Assembly (NCBI RefSeq): GCF_030815415.1
Contig: NZ_JAUSWW010000001.1
Location: 2,728,001-2,792,000 of the forward strand
Direction of reading: 5' to 3'
DNA length: 64,000 nucleotides
Source of the DNA: Streptomyces canus
Lineage (GTDB): Bacteria > Actinomycetota > Actinomycetes > Streptomycetales > Streptomycetaceae
Made by a program: the position numbers and the translations under genes. Positions 8,835 to 17,065 of the stretch are shown here, one piece after another. The notes beneath the pieces are model-generated. The model saw only the letters and a list, made by a program, of their open reading frames with translations. It made no database searches and had not been told where the DNA came from. Within the stretch, counting starts at the first letter, position 1. The number at the start of each line of letters is the position of its first letter.

Positions 8835-10040
8835 ATCCGTAAGCCCCGCTTCGGCGTCAACTACACGCCCCGCCGCGGCTGGTTCCACGCCTGGCAGGAC
8901 TTCGACCCGGCGCACGCCCGCGAGGACCTGGAGCAGATAGCCGGCCTGGGGCTCGACCACGTCCGTGTCTTCCACCTCTGGCCACTGCTCCAGCCCAACC
9001 GGACCCTCGTCCGCACCACCGCCGTCGACCAGCTGGTGCGACTCGTCGACCTGGCGGGCGAGGCCGGCCTGGACGTCCTGGTCGACGGCGTACAGGGCCA
9101 TCTGTCGAGCTTCGACTTCTACCCGGAGTGGACCCGCAGCTGGCACCACCGCAACGTCTTCACCGACCCGGACGCCATCGAGGCCCAGGCGGAGCTGCTC
9201 CGCACCCTCGGCCGCGCCCTGGCCGGCCGCCCCCATCTGCTCGGTCTCCAACTCGGCAACGAGCTCAACAACCTGGTCGAGCACAACCCGGTGACCCCCG
9301 CCGAGGTGGACCACTACCTCGACACCCTCCTGGCCGCCGCCCGCGACGGACTCGGCGAGCGGGGCATGGTCACCCACTCCGCGTACGACGCCGCCTGGTA
9401 CGGCGACGACCACCCCTTCACCCCCGAGGCCTCGGCCCGCAAGGGCGATCTGACCACGGTCCACCCCTGGGTGTTCTCCGGCGACTGCGCCCGCCGCTAC
9501 GGCCCCCGCTCCCCGCAGGTGCGCCATCTCGCCGAGTACGGAACCGAGTTGGCGAAGGCCTACGCCGAGGACCCGGCACGCCCGGTGTGGGTCCAGGAGA
9601 CGGGCGCGCCCGAACCGCACATCCCGGCCGCCGACGCCCCGGAGTTCGCCCGCGCGACGGTCCGCAACTCCGCCGACTGCGAGGGACTGTGGGGCGTGAC
9701 CTGGTGGTGCTCCCACGACGTGGACCGCTCCCTCGCCGACTTCCCCGAACTCGAGTACACCCTCGGCCTGTTCGACTCGGCCGGCCGCCCCAAGCCGATC
9801 GCCGAGGCGCTGGCGGAGGCGATCACCGAGCCGCACGCGCCCCGACCCCGCGACACCGCCCTGGTGTTGGACTGCACGCCGGGCACCCGGTCCGTGTCGG
9901 GCCCGGGCGGGGAGTACTTCGAGGAGTGGATGCGGTGGCGCACGGAAGGGGCGCGCCCGGCGGTCGTCCTGGCCGAACGGGCCGAGGACGAGGGGTACTT
10001 GGCCGCGCGCGGGATCAAGGAAGTCGTACGACTTTCCTGA
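8835..10040 (+). CDS. GH5_18-like beta-mannosidase, apparent ATC start codon
   Basis: Predicted 401 aa. The N-terminal motif FGVNYTPRRGWFHAW, then HVRVFHLWPLLQPNRTL and VQGHLSSFDFYPEW, match the GH5 subfamily 18 pattern; a characterised bifidobacterial member cleaves Man-beta-1,4-GlcNAc of the N-glycan core. The acid/base Glu143 (QLGNELNN) and nucleophile Glu255 (VWVQETGAP) are present. No signal peptide is seen. A strong ribosome site GAGGAGG is followed 5 nt later by ATC, exactly where ATG is expected. Upstream the frame has no ATG, GTG or TTG back to the stop at 8781, and the first downstream one (GTG 9036) would remove conserved sequence. It is either a non-canonical start, a start-loss mutation or a base error. 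Confidence 0.8.
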   Translation: MRKPRFGVNYTPRRGWFHAWQDFDPAHAREDLEQIAGLGLDHVRVFHLWPLLQPNRTLVRTTAVDQLVRLVDLAGEAGLDVLVDGVQGHLSSFDFYPEWTRSWHHRNVFTDPDAIEAQAELLRTLGRALAGRPHLLGLQLGNELNNLVEHNPVTPAEVDHYLDTLLAAARDGLGERGMVTHSAYDAAWYGDDHPFTPEASARKGDLTTVHPWVFSGDCARRYGPRSPQVRHLAEYGTELAKAYAEDPARPVWVQETGAPEPHIPAADAPEFARATVRNSADCEGLWGVTWWCSHDVDRSLADFPELEYTLGLFDSAGRPKPIAEALAEAITEPHAPRPRDTALVLDCTPGTRSVSGPGGEYFEEWMRWRTEGARPAVVLAERAEDEGYLAARGIKEVVRLS

Positions 10041-10065
10041 TCAGGTTCCGAGATCAGGTTCCGAG
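10038..10065. repeat. Short tandem repeat after the GH5_18-like gene
   Basis: The unit GATCAGGTTCCGAG occurs twice head-to-tail, and a related TGATCAGCTTCC follows near 10084. It fills the 46-bp gap between two convergent genes. No clear terminator hairpin is visible here. Confidence 0.5.
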
Positions 10066-10086
10066 GAGGTCGGACGGCCGTCCTGA

Positions 10087-11562
10087 TCAGCTTCCGGTGA
10101 GCACCTCCGCCACCGCCCGCAGGTTCACCCGCCCCCGCCCGTAGGAGCACAGCGCACCGCCCTCCGGCAGCCCGGTGTCCACCCGTACCGCGTCGGGCCG
10201 CCGGGCCAGGAGGGCGTCGCGCAGCCGGACCTGCCAGGGGTGGAGCCCGGCGTCGCAGGTGGCGACGACGAGGGGCCGTTCGCGGGTGAGTATCCCGTCG
10301 GCCAGGGCGGCCGGATCCTCCGGTTCACCGGCGACCGCCGTGCCCACGGCCGTGGGGTCGAGGGCACGGACCTCGGTGAGCAGGTCCTCGCCGCCCCAGT
10401 TGAGAGCGGGGTGCGGGTGCGGGAACAGGTCGACGACATGGGCGCCGCGCACCGCGGCCGGCGCTCCCTGGCCGCGCACGGCCCGGCGTGCCGCCTCCAG
10501 TCCGGCATCGGTGTCCCACGCGGCGACCCTCTCGGTCGGCGTCGCGTACCGCTCGGCGAGCCGCCGCACCCGTTCCGCGGCCTCCCACACCCGCTCCTCC
10601 GGCAGCACTCCGGAGCCCAGCGCGTCGAGGACCTCGTCCCGGCAGGCGAGCGTGACCTCCAGGTCCGGTACGGCGACGATGACCTGGTCGGCTCCGGCGG
10701 CGAGGGCGATACGCGCCCCGGCCGCCTCCCCGTACTCGTCGGCTATCGCCTTCATCTCCAGGGCGTCGCTGACCAGGACGCCGTCGAAGCCGAGGTCGTG
10801 GCGGAGCAGGTCGCCGAGGATGCGGCGGCTGAGGGTGGCGGGCCGGTTGGCGTCCAGCGCCGGGAAGACGACGTGCGCGCTCATCAGCATCGGCACCCCC
10901 GCGGCGACGGCGGCACGGAACGGTTCCAGGTCGGCGCGGAGCGCGTCGTACGGCCGTGGGTCGACCGCGATGCCGTGGTGGCTGTCGGTGTCGGTACCGC
11001 CGTGGCCCGGGAAGTGCTTGGCGCAGGAGGCGATGGAGCGTGCCTCGGTGGCGGCGATCCAGGCCCGCAGGTGGCGGGCGGCCACCTCGGGGTCGGCGCC
11101 GAAGGAGCGGGTGCGCACGATCGGGTTGCTCGGCAGGTGCTGGAGGTCGGCGACGGGGGCGTACGAGACGCTGATGCCGAGGGTGGCCAGATGCCCGGCG
11201 AGTGCGTCGGCGCAGCGTGCGGTGAGGTTGGGGTCGTCGGCGACACCGAGGGCGTAGGAGCCGGGCACCTCGGGAGCGCCCGCGCCCACCAGGTGCCCGA
11301 TGCCGCCGCCCTCGTTGTCGATGGCCACCAGCAGATCCGGCCGGATCGCCCGCAGCGCGTCGGTGAGCTCGCGGACCTGCTCCGCGTCCCGCACGTTGCG
11401 GGTGAACAGGATGACCCCGCCCAGCCCCCGGTCGACCAGCCGTTTCAGGGTGTCGGGGAACGTGGTCGTGCCGTCGAACCCGGCGACGAGACAGCGGTGC
11501 GCCGCCTCGTCCAGGTCGGACGGGAGGACGGGGCCGGCGGCCGGGTGCGCTGAAGGGGTCAC
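10087..11562 (-). CDS. NagZ-like GH3 beta-N-acetylhexosaminidase
   Basis: Predicted 491 aa, GTG start. It carries the NagZ-subfamily signature KHFPGHGGTDTDSH (182-195), whose Asp-His pair (Asp193/His195) supplies the acid/base, and the nucleophile Asp266 in GVLVSDALEM. Known relatives release GlcNAc from chito-oligosaccharides, muropeptides or glycan fragments, and some act as phosphorylases. No signal peptide, so it is cytoplasmic. It is longer than E. coli NagZ because of a ~150-residue C-terminal domain, as in other GH3 enzymes of Gram-positives. An operator-like site lies 49 bp upstream. With the kinase it could convert GlcNAc-ended oligosaccharides to GlcNAc-phosphate. Confidence 0.88.
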   Translation of the reverse strand: MTPSAHPAAGPVLPSDLDEAAHRCLVAGFDGTTTFPDTLKRLVDRGLGGVILFTRNVRDAEQVRELTDALRAIRPDLLVAIDNEGGGIGHLVGAGAPEVPGSYALGVADDPNLTARCADALAGHLATLGISVSYAPVADLQHLPSNPIVRTRSFGADPEVAARHLRAWIAATEARSIASCAKHFPGHGGTDTDSHHGIAVDPRPYDALRADLEPFRAAVAAGVPMLMSAHVVFPALDANRPATLSRRILGDLLRHDLGFDGVLVSDALEMKAIADEYGEAAGARIALAAGADQVIVAVPDLEVTLACRDEVLDALGSGVLPEERVWEAAERVRRLAERYATPTERVAAWDTDAGLEAARRAVRGQGAPAAVRGAHVVDLFPHPHPALNWGGEDLLTEVRALDPTAVGTAVAGEPEDPAALADGILTRERPLVVATCDAGLHPWQVRLRDALLARRPDAVRVDTGLPEGGALCSYGRGRVNLRAVAEVLTGS

Positions 11563-11610
11563 ATCCGGATTCTTCTGGCTGGCTCAGCCGGAAGTCAACA
11601 TCGTGATGGA

Positions 11611-11625
11611 TAGTTTGATTCACCA
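11611..11625. promoter_or_regulatory. Putative operator C upstream of the NagZ-like gene
   Basis: On the minus strand the site reads TGGTGAATCAAACTA. It shares the TGGT-N7-AC(C/T)A arrangement with operator A and lies 49 bp before the start. The rest of the 240-bp divergent gap toward the RraA-like gene shows nothing recognisable. Confidence 0.45.
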
Positions 11626-11803
11626 CACATTGTCAGTGGCGCTGAACAGGAGAAACATCGCCCGCGCCCCCGTAGCGGTCGGCGAGCGTGACCCGACGGT
11701 GGCCACCGCGAGGTTGCGCCAGGCAAGGCCGGGCAAGTTTCGGAAGAGCTCTTTGCCCCGCTCGATCTTGAGCGCCACGACGGAATCCGGGTCGAATGGA
11801 GCC

Positions 11804-12430
11804 ATGGACACCGCAGGCACCGACGCCTTCCAGGACATTGCCCCCACCACCCTCGCCGACCTGCTGGGCCGTGCCCAGGTCATGGACAGCGGCATCCGCC
11901 CGCTGTGGGACGCGCCGCGCGTCGCGGGCCCCGCGTACACGGTGCGCTGCGAGCCCGGCGACAACCTGATGCTGCACGCCGCCATCCATCGCGCCGAGCC
12001 CGGTTCGGTGGTCGCCGTCGAGTCGGGCGACCTGGACTACGCGCTGGCCGGCGGCAACGTCTGTGCCGTGGCCCGGCGCCGGGGCATCGCCGCCTTCGTG
12101 CTCGACGGCCTCATCCGCGACCTCGCCGAGGTCCGCGAGGCCGCCTTCCCGGTCTTCGCCCGCGGAGTCGTCCCGATCCCAGGCACGAAGAAGAAACTCG
12201 GCACCCTCGGCGAACCGGTCCACGTCGGCGGCGTCCTGATCCACCCCGGCGACATCGTGGTCGCCGACGAGGAGGGCATCGTCGTCACACCCGCGGCCCG
12301 CCGGGAGGAGATCCTCACGGCGGCGCGGGCGAAGCTCGCCCAGGAGGCGGAGGAATCCCTGGACACCTGGGAGGCGAACCACCGGGCGCGCATCGACGAC
12401 GCGTTGCGCGGGCTGGGCTTCAGCGACTGA
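11804..12430 (+). CDS. RraA/HMG-aldolase family protein
   Basis: Predicted 208 aa. The family motif is clear: GGNVCAVARRRGIAAFVLDG followed by LIRD, containing the Arg-Asp pair that binds pyruvate and metal in 4-hydroxy-4-methyl-2-oxoglutarate aldolases and oxaloacetate decarboxylases; relatives without catalysis bind RNase E (RraA). The N-terminal LGRAQVMDSGIRPLW segment is also typical. The length fits the family. The start was chosen at an ATG whose upstream GGAG is close (2 nt). It is divergent from the NagZ-like gene. The substrate is not determined. Confidence 0.82.
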   Translation: MDTAGTDAFQDIAPTTLADLLGRAQVMDSGIRPLWDAPRVAGPAYTVRCEPGDNLMLHAAIHRAEPGSVVAVESGDLDYALAGGNVCAVARRRGIAAFVLDGLIRDLAEVREAAFPVFARGVVPIPGTKKKLGTLGEPVHVGGVLIHPGDIVVADEEGIVVTPAARREEILTAARAKLAQEAEESLDTWEANHRARIDDALRGLGFSD

Positions 12431-12433
12431 CGA

Positions 12434-12490
12434 TCCCCGGTCTCCCGTGTCTCCGTGTCTCCCTGGTCTCTCTGGTCTCCCTGGTCCTCC
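12434..12490. repeat. CT-rich degenerate tandem repeat between convergent genes
   Basis: Units of the type GTCTCCCTG / GTCTCTCTG recur four to five times. The tract separates the RraA-like gene from the convergent lipase-like gene. It has no obvious hairpin. Confidence 0.5.
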
Positions 12491-12491
12491 C

Positions 12492-14132
12492 CTAGTCCTT
12501 CGCGGGCTCGGGCTCCACCGTGAACGACACCGCCAGGGTGGCGTCGAAGCCGGTGCCCTTGATGGGGAAGCGCCACGCCCGGTCCCGCCCCGATCCCGCG
12601 GCCCGGACCACGCCCGCCGATTCGACGCGGGTGGCGGCCTCCAACTCCTCCCGGGTGTCCGTGAGGCGTCCTTCGCCTGTGTGCAGATACAGCGCGGGCT
12701 CGTCGCCGTCGTCCGTCAGCAGTTGAAGGTAGTACTGCTTGCGGAAGACCACGTTGTCCGAGAAGCCGATCCCGAACGAGTCCCGTTCACCGAGGTACAC
12801 GTCGAGGCGGAACACCAGGCCCGGTGCCCCGTCCGGGGTCGCGGGCCGTACGGTCCGGTCGACCCAGCCCTCCCAGATCAGGCGGCCGGGCCCGGCCCAG
12901 CCGGTGGTCCGGTCTCCCGCGGCCGACAGCGGCTCGTTCAGCTCCTCTTCCAGAGGGGGCGGTCCATCGGTGAGGCGGTCCGAGCGGAACGGGCCGTAGC
13001 AGTTCTCCGCCTCGGGACTCTGATGGAACAGATCGAAGTCGACCCCCCTCGGTTTCACCGAGACCCCGAAGTAGAACTCGCTGCGCCCGAAGAAGTCCTT
13101 GCCGCGCAGCACTTCCGCCGCTTCGAGGTGCAGCCGCACGTGGTGGGTGCCGTGGAAGAACCTCATGGCGATCTCGAACGCCTCACGCGAGGTGATGAGG
13201 GAGTCCGGCCCGCCGTGGCACTTGTGCACGAACGTCCTCGGCGCGCCCGGCAGTTGGGCCGACGCCTGCTTCACCAGTCCGTCACTGCGGTTGTGGACCA
13301 GGCTGCCTTCATCGGTCAGACTCACGATCCGGTTCGCCACCGAGGCGATCGCGACCCCGAAACTGCGGTGGTCCGTCCCCACCACGGTCAGGACGCGCTC
13401 GACGGGGAACCAGTCGTTCCAGCGCCTGAACTCCGTGCTCCCCGGATCGAACGCCGCGAGTTCGTCCGCCGCCTCGGTGACCCCCGGCACGTGCTCCACG
13501 AGTGCGCGCGGCAGCACCTGGAAGGCGATGCCCCGGTGCGGGGTACCGAGCGTCACGATCCGGTGAACCAGTTCCCCCGGGCCCGGCTCCCCCGCGGGGG
13601 CGTCGCTCAACTGCCGGAGCGCGGCCCGTACGACGAGCCCTCCCATGCTGTGCGCCACGATGTCGACGCCCGGGAACGGTTCCCCGCCACCGCCGTTGCG
13701 GAGGGCGGCGCGCCGAATGATGTCGATCAGGCGTATCAGACCCGCCCCGTACCCCTCGATCGTCCTCGGTTCGAGGTCGTAGTAGCGGTAGATCCACAGC
13801 GTCCCGTCCACACCGTCGCGCAGCACACGGTCCGCCATGCCCGGATCGAGGACCACGCTCCCGGACAGGAGATCGTCGTCCCAGTCCCCCGCGCCCGGCG
13901 GTACGGGCAGCGGGCGGGTGTAGTAGCCGACGACGTTGGTGGCGTCCCGGTAGGGATGCTCCAGGTACTTCAACGCCCGCAGCACGAAGCCCTCGTAGAT
14001 GAAGTTCTCCCCGCGACGGCTGGGATACACGGTCCCTTCGTTGAAGCCCTGGTAGGCGTTGCGCCGAACGCCACCGACATCCGGCCCGCCGAACCCTCGC
14101 ACCAGAATCAGTGGCCGTACGAAAGCGGTCAT
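12492..14132 (-). CDS. Alpha/beta-hydrolase (lipase/PGAP1-like) with C-terminal extension
   Basis: Predicted 546 aa; ATG with GGGAGGG upstream. The first ~320 residues look like a large lipase fold: PLILVRGFGG near the start (oxyanion region), and nucleophile elbow VDIVAHSMGGLVVRAAL with the catalytic Ser, followed by TLGTPHRGIAFQ. The last ~220 residues read as a beta-rich domain of unknown type (YLGERDSFGIGFSDNV). No signal peptide or lipobox is seen, so it is probably cytoplasmic, which is unusual for a lipase. The substrate is unknown. Confidence 0.75.
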   Translation of the reverse strand: MTAFVRPLILVRGFGGPDVGGVRRNAYQGFNEGTVYPSRRGENFIYEGFVLRALKYLEHPYRDATNVVGYYTRPLPVPPGAGDWDDDLLSGSVVLDPGMADRVLRDGVDGTLWIYRYYDLEPRTIEGYGAGLIRLIDIIRRAALRNGGGGEPFPGVDIVAHSMGGLVVRAALRQLSDAPAGEPGPGELVHRIVTLGTPHRGIAFQVLPRALVEHVPGVTEAADELAAFDPGSTEFRRWNDWFPVERVLTVVGTDHRSFGVAIASVANRIVSLTDEGSLVHNRSDGLVKQASAQLPGAPRTFVHKCHGGPDSLITSREAFEIAMRFFHGTHHVRLHLEAAEVLRGKDFFGRSEFYFGVSVKPRGVDFDLFHQSPEAENCYGPFRSDRLTDGPPPLEEELNEPLSAAGDRTTGWAGPGRLIWEGWVDRTVRPATPDGAPGLVFRLDVYLGERDSFGIGFSDNVVFRKQYYLQLLTDDGDEPALYLHTGEGRLTDTREELEAATRVESAGVVRAAGSGRDRAWRFPIKGTGFDATLAVSFTVEPEPAKD

Positions 14133-14264
14133 CGCGCCCTCCCCCGATCGTGAACCTGGGCACCTTCGCAGTCCCGCCCTACCAGAGTCCCGACCGTGTG
14201 AACACATCCGCTTCGGCAACTACGCCCCGAATCAGGCTCGTTCAGGGGGCCATGCGCAGAGACC

Positions 14265-14510
14265 GTGCGCCCGACGACGTACCCGCCACCCACGGTCGAA
14301 CTCGACGACGGCTCGCTGCTGCGGGTGGAGAGCGCAACACCGACGGGCACACCACGGGCGCCCTCCGATGCGTACGAGCCCATCGGTCGGCCACGCCCCG
14401 CGGCCACCGTGGCGAGCGCCGCCGACACCCTGCGCGACCCGGTGGACCGGTCGGATCAGCCCTCGTCCGGCGTCAACCGCAACGAGATGCTGTTGATGCA
14501 GTACCGCTGA
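14265..14510 (+). CDS. Short Tcad1/CU044_2847-like protein, probably truncated
   Basis: Predicted 81 aa, GTG start. The segment TVELDDGSLLRVESATPTGT and the later AAATVASAADTLRDPV resemble the start of CU044_2847 (trypsin-co-occurring domain 1) proteins, found beside conflict-system proteases. The C-terminal ~18 codons run antisense through the end of msrB, so the native end of the domain has probably been lost. No protease gene is beside it. It may be a decaying remnant; whether it is translated is uncertain. Confidence 0.4.
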   Translation: MRPTTYPPPTVELDDGSLLRVESATPTGTPRAPSDAYEPIGRPRPAATVASAADTLRDPVDRSDQPSSGVNRNEMLLMQYR

Positions 14511-14863
14511 TCCGTCGGGGTGGCATACCCCTCCCCCTCGAACACATGCCCAAGATGCGACCCGCACCGAGCACACCGCACCTCGGTCCGCACCATCCCG
14601 TGCGACCGGTCTGACACCAGCTCCACGGCGTCGGTGTCCTTAGGGTCGTAGAAGGAGGGCCAGCCGCAGTGGGACTCGAACTTCGTGGTGGAGGTGAAGA
14701 GTTCGGCGCCGCAGGCGCGGCAGGAGTAGACGCCCGTCGTCTTGGTGTCGGTGTACTCACCGGTGAACGCGGGCTCCGTGGCGGCCTGGCGCAGCACGGC
14801 GTACTCGGCCGGGTTCAGCTCCGCACGCCACTGCTCGTCCGGCTTTTCGACGTCGTACGACAT
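14456..14863 (-). CDS. msrB: Peptide-methionine (R)-S-oxide reductase MsrB
   Basis: Predicted 135 aa, the usual length of single-domain MsrB. It reduces methionine-R-sulfoxide in proteins. Zinc ligands are Cys48/Cys51 (CRAC) and Cys97/Cys100 (CARC); the catalytic Cys122 lies in RYCINS, and SHCGWPSF carries a further Cys66. Cytoplasmic. It starts 19 bp downstream of murC on the same strand and may be co-transcribed with it. Its 3' end overlaps the small Tcad1-like frame on the other strand. Confidence 0.95.
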   Translation of the reverse strand: MSYDVEKPDEQWRAELNPAEYAVLRQAATEPAFTGEYTDTKTTGVYSCRACGAELFTSTTKFESHCGWPSFYDPKDTDAVELVSDRSHGMVRTEVRCARCGSHLGHVFEGEGYATPTDQRYCINSISLRLTPDEG

Positions 14864-14882
14864 GTTGCTCAGCCCCTATCCA

Positions 14883-16271
14883 CTACGCGAGACGGTCCAG
14901 GATGCGCGGGCCGAGGTCCGTGACGTCGCCCGCGCCCATGGTGAGAACGAGATCGCCGGGCTTCGCCATTCCCGCGACCACCGCGGGGACGTCCGCCTTG
15001 TCGTGGACCGGTGTCACGTCCGCGCCCGCGGCGCGCGCCGCGTCGATGATCAGGTCGCTGGTGACGCCGGGGATCGGGTCCTCGCGGGCCGGGTAGATGT
15101 CCAGCACCAGCGAGGCGTCCGCGAGGGACAGCGACTGGCCCATCTCCTTGCCCAGCTCCTGGGTGCGGGAGAAGAGGTGGGGCTGGAAGACCACCAGGAT
15201 GCGGGCGTCGCCGGCGGCCCCGCGCATCGCCTCCAGGTCGGCCGTCATCTCGGTCGGGTGGTGGGCGTAGGAGTCGATGACCTGGACACCGGCCACCTCG
15301 CCCTTGAGCTGGAGGCGCCGCTTCACGCCCGTGTACGCGGCCAGGGCGGGGGCGAGGTCCGTCGCGGGGATGCCGAGCGCGACGCCCGCCGCGAGGGCGG
15401 CGACCGCGTTGTGCGCGTAGTGGCGGCCGGGGACGGAGACGGTGAAGGTGAGCGGCGTGCCGTCCAGCTCGACCGTGACCTCGCTCTTCAGACCCTGGGC
15501 CACCACCGACAGCACCCGTACGTCGGCGTCCTCCGCCTCTCCGTACGTCACCGTCCGCACCGAAGGAGCCACCCGTCGCGTCAGCTCGCGCGCGCCCTCG
15601 TGGTCGGAGGAGATCACCAGCGTGCCGCCGGGGACGATCTTTCCGGTGAACGTCTCGAAGGACTCGTAGATCTCGTCCATGGACGCGTAGTTCGCGTGGT
15701 GGTCGAGCTCGACATTGAGGACGATCGCGACCTCGGGCGCGTACTTGTGGAAGCTGCGGTCCGATTCGTCCGCCTCGGCGACGAAGATCTCGCCGTCGCC
15801 GTGCAGCGCGTTGGAGCCGGGGGCGTCCAGGTCACCGCCGATCGCGTACGAGGGCCGCAGGCCGAGCTCCGACAGGGAGACCGCCAGCATCGAGGTGGTC
15901 GTGGTCTTGCCGTGGGTGCCCGCCACCGCGATCGGGCGCAGGCCCTCCATCAGGGCGGCCAGCGCGTCGGAACGGTGCACCACCGGGATGCCCAGCTCGG
16001 CCGCGCGGGCCAGCTCCGGGTTGTCCTGGCGGATCGCGGACGACACGACCACACAGCTCGCGTCGTCCGCGAGGTGCTCCGCCGCGTGCCCGATGTGCAC
16101 GGTGACGCCCAGCGCCCGCAGCGCCTCGGCGGTCGCCGACTCCTTGGCATCGCTGCCCGCCACCTTCGCCCCACGCTGCGCGAGGATCTTCGCGATCCCC
16201 GACATCCCGGCGCCGCCGATGCCGATGAAGTGCGGTCGGTCCATGGCGGTGGGAAGGGTGCCGGGTGCCAT
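14883..16271 (-). CDS. murC: UDP-N-acetylmuramate--L-alanine ligase MurC
   Basis: Predicted 462 aa. It adds L-Ala to UDP-MurNAc in cytoplasmic peptidoglycan precursor synthesis. Visible motifs are the N-terminal nucleotide-binding loop FIGIGGAGMSGIA, the Mur-ligase ATP loop GTHGKTTTT (118-126), and conserved DSYAHHPTE and FQPHLFSRT regions. The start is at an ATG with GGGAG upstream giving MAPGTLPTAMDRPHF; the second Met (residue 10) is an alternative. The gene stands apart from the usual division/cell-wall cluster, next to msrB. Confidence 0.95.
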   Translation of the reverse strand: MAPGTLPTAMDRPHFIGIGGAGMSGIAKILAQRGAKVAGSDAKESATAEALRALGVTVHIGHAAEHLADDASCVVVSSAIRQDNPELARAAELGIPVVHRSDALAALMEGLRPIAVAGTHGKTTTTSMLAVSLSELGLRPSYAIGGDLDAPGSNALHGDGEIFVAEADESDRSFHKYAPEVAIVLNVELDHHANYASMDEIYESFETFTGKIVPGGTLVISSDHEGARELTRRVAPSVRTVTYGEAEDADVRVLSVVAQGLKSEVTVELDGTPLTFTVSVPGRHYAHNAVAALAAGVALGIPATDLAPALAAYTGVKRRLQLKGEVAGVQVIDSYAHHPTEMTADLEAMRGAAGDARILVVFQPHLFSRTQELGKEMGQSLSLADASLVLDIYPAREDPIPGVTSDLIIDAARAAGADVTPVHDKADVPAVVAGMAKPGDLVLTMGAGDVTDLGPRILDRLA

Positions 16272-16362
16272 GCGTATGTCTCCCAAGATGCGGTACGACG
16301 GTGAGGCGTCCTCGGAAGGAACGCGCCCCCAGCCTATTGCGTGCGGCGACTGGCCCCACCCA

Positions 16363-16417
16363 GGGGCGCGGGGCTGTATCGATTTGCGGCTACCGCCGCG
16401 TGGGCGCGACCAGCCAC
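16363..16417 (+). repeat. GGGGCGCGGGG repeat, copy 2
   Basis: This 55-bp copy differs at only two positions from the inverted copy at 26727-26781 (CTGTATC here, CTGGGTC there). It lies between the murC start and the end of the next minus-strand gene. The inner GCGGC...GCCGC can pair into a small stem. Similar elements are common between genes in Streptomyces chromosomes. Confidence 0.8.
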
Positions 16418-16459
16418 ACACCATTCGCAGCGGCAATCACCCAGGCACCCCGATGGCGA

Positions 16460-16933
16460 CTAGGCCTTGCTGTGCGAGAACAGCTTCAACACCGGCACCC
16501 CCACCTTGTGCCGAGCCCGAGAGGCCCAGTCCCGGTGGAAGAACTCCTCCACGTAATGCGGATCGGTCAGCACGATCACCTCGTCCGCCCCGACCTCCAC
16601 CACGAGCCCCTTCAGCGCATCCAGCGGATGATCTTCGATCAACCGCCCCTCCGCCGCGTTCCCGGAGCCCCGCAGCGCCTGCAGGGACACCTCCAGCGCC
16701 CGCTCCCCGAAGGGCCTCGCGGCATCGCCCTCGGGTACCTCATGTTCCTTCGCCGCCTCGTCCAGTTCGCCGAGTGCGACGTCGTCGATGGCCCGCAGCA
16801 GGCGGTCCGCCTGGTCGCCGCGCGGCTGGAGCAGTACGTGGAAGGAGACCTGCTCGTCGCCGTGCAAGGTGGTGACGAACTCCACGTCGGCGGACGTCAG
16901 GGCCTTTTCGATCATCAGTACGCTTGTGAACAC
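16460..16933 (-). CDS. Conserved actinobacterial protein, universal-stress-like fold
   Basis: Predicted 157 aa, GTG start with AAGGGG 8 nt upstream. The C-terminal part (GADEVIVLTDPHYVEEFFHRDW, then VGVPVLKLFSHSKA) alternates strand and helix like USP/HUP proteins. No catalytic signature could be recognised. Homologues are sometimes labelled indole-3-glycerol-phosphate synthase, but no such motif is visible. A perfect palindrome lies 30 bp upstream. The function is unknown. Confidence 0.75.
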   Translation of the reverse strand: MFTSVLMIEKALTSADVEFVTTLHGDEQVSFHVLLQPRGDQADRLLRAIDDVALGELDEAAKEHEVPEGDAARPFGERALEVSLQALRGSGNAAEGRLIEDHPLDALKGLVVEVGADEVIVLTDPHYVEEFFHRDWASRARHKVGVPVLKLFSHSKA

Positions 16934-16962
16934 CGAGCGCCCCTTCTGCGGAAACCGTCCTG

Positions 16963-16980
16963 CCCCGTGATCTCACGGGG
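16963..16980. promoter_or_regulatory. Perfect 18-bp palindrome upstream of the universal-stress-like gene
   Basis: CCCCGTGATCTCACGGGG is fully self-complementary and lies 30 bp before the GTG at 16933. It could be an operator or the terminator of the convergently located region. It is the only strong element in the 132-bp gap. Confidence 0.45.
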
Positions 16981-17065
16981 CTGCGAGATTCAGTGTGCCT
17001 GTCGGAAGCTAAACGGAACGGTAGATTCCGCCGATTTCGGGACCGGCACTACCGCTGAACGAATT

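Noticed and set aside
11563..11803. N-terminal extension of the RraA-like protein into the upstream gap
   Set aside because: The upstream reading is basic and unstructured; family similarity starts after the ATG at 11804.
12447..14153. Long plus-strand frame opposite the lipase-like gene
   Set aside because: Antisense shadow; the minus-strand frame has the AHSMGG nucleophile elbow and a good ribosome site.
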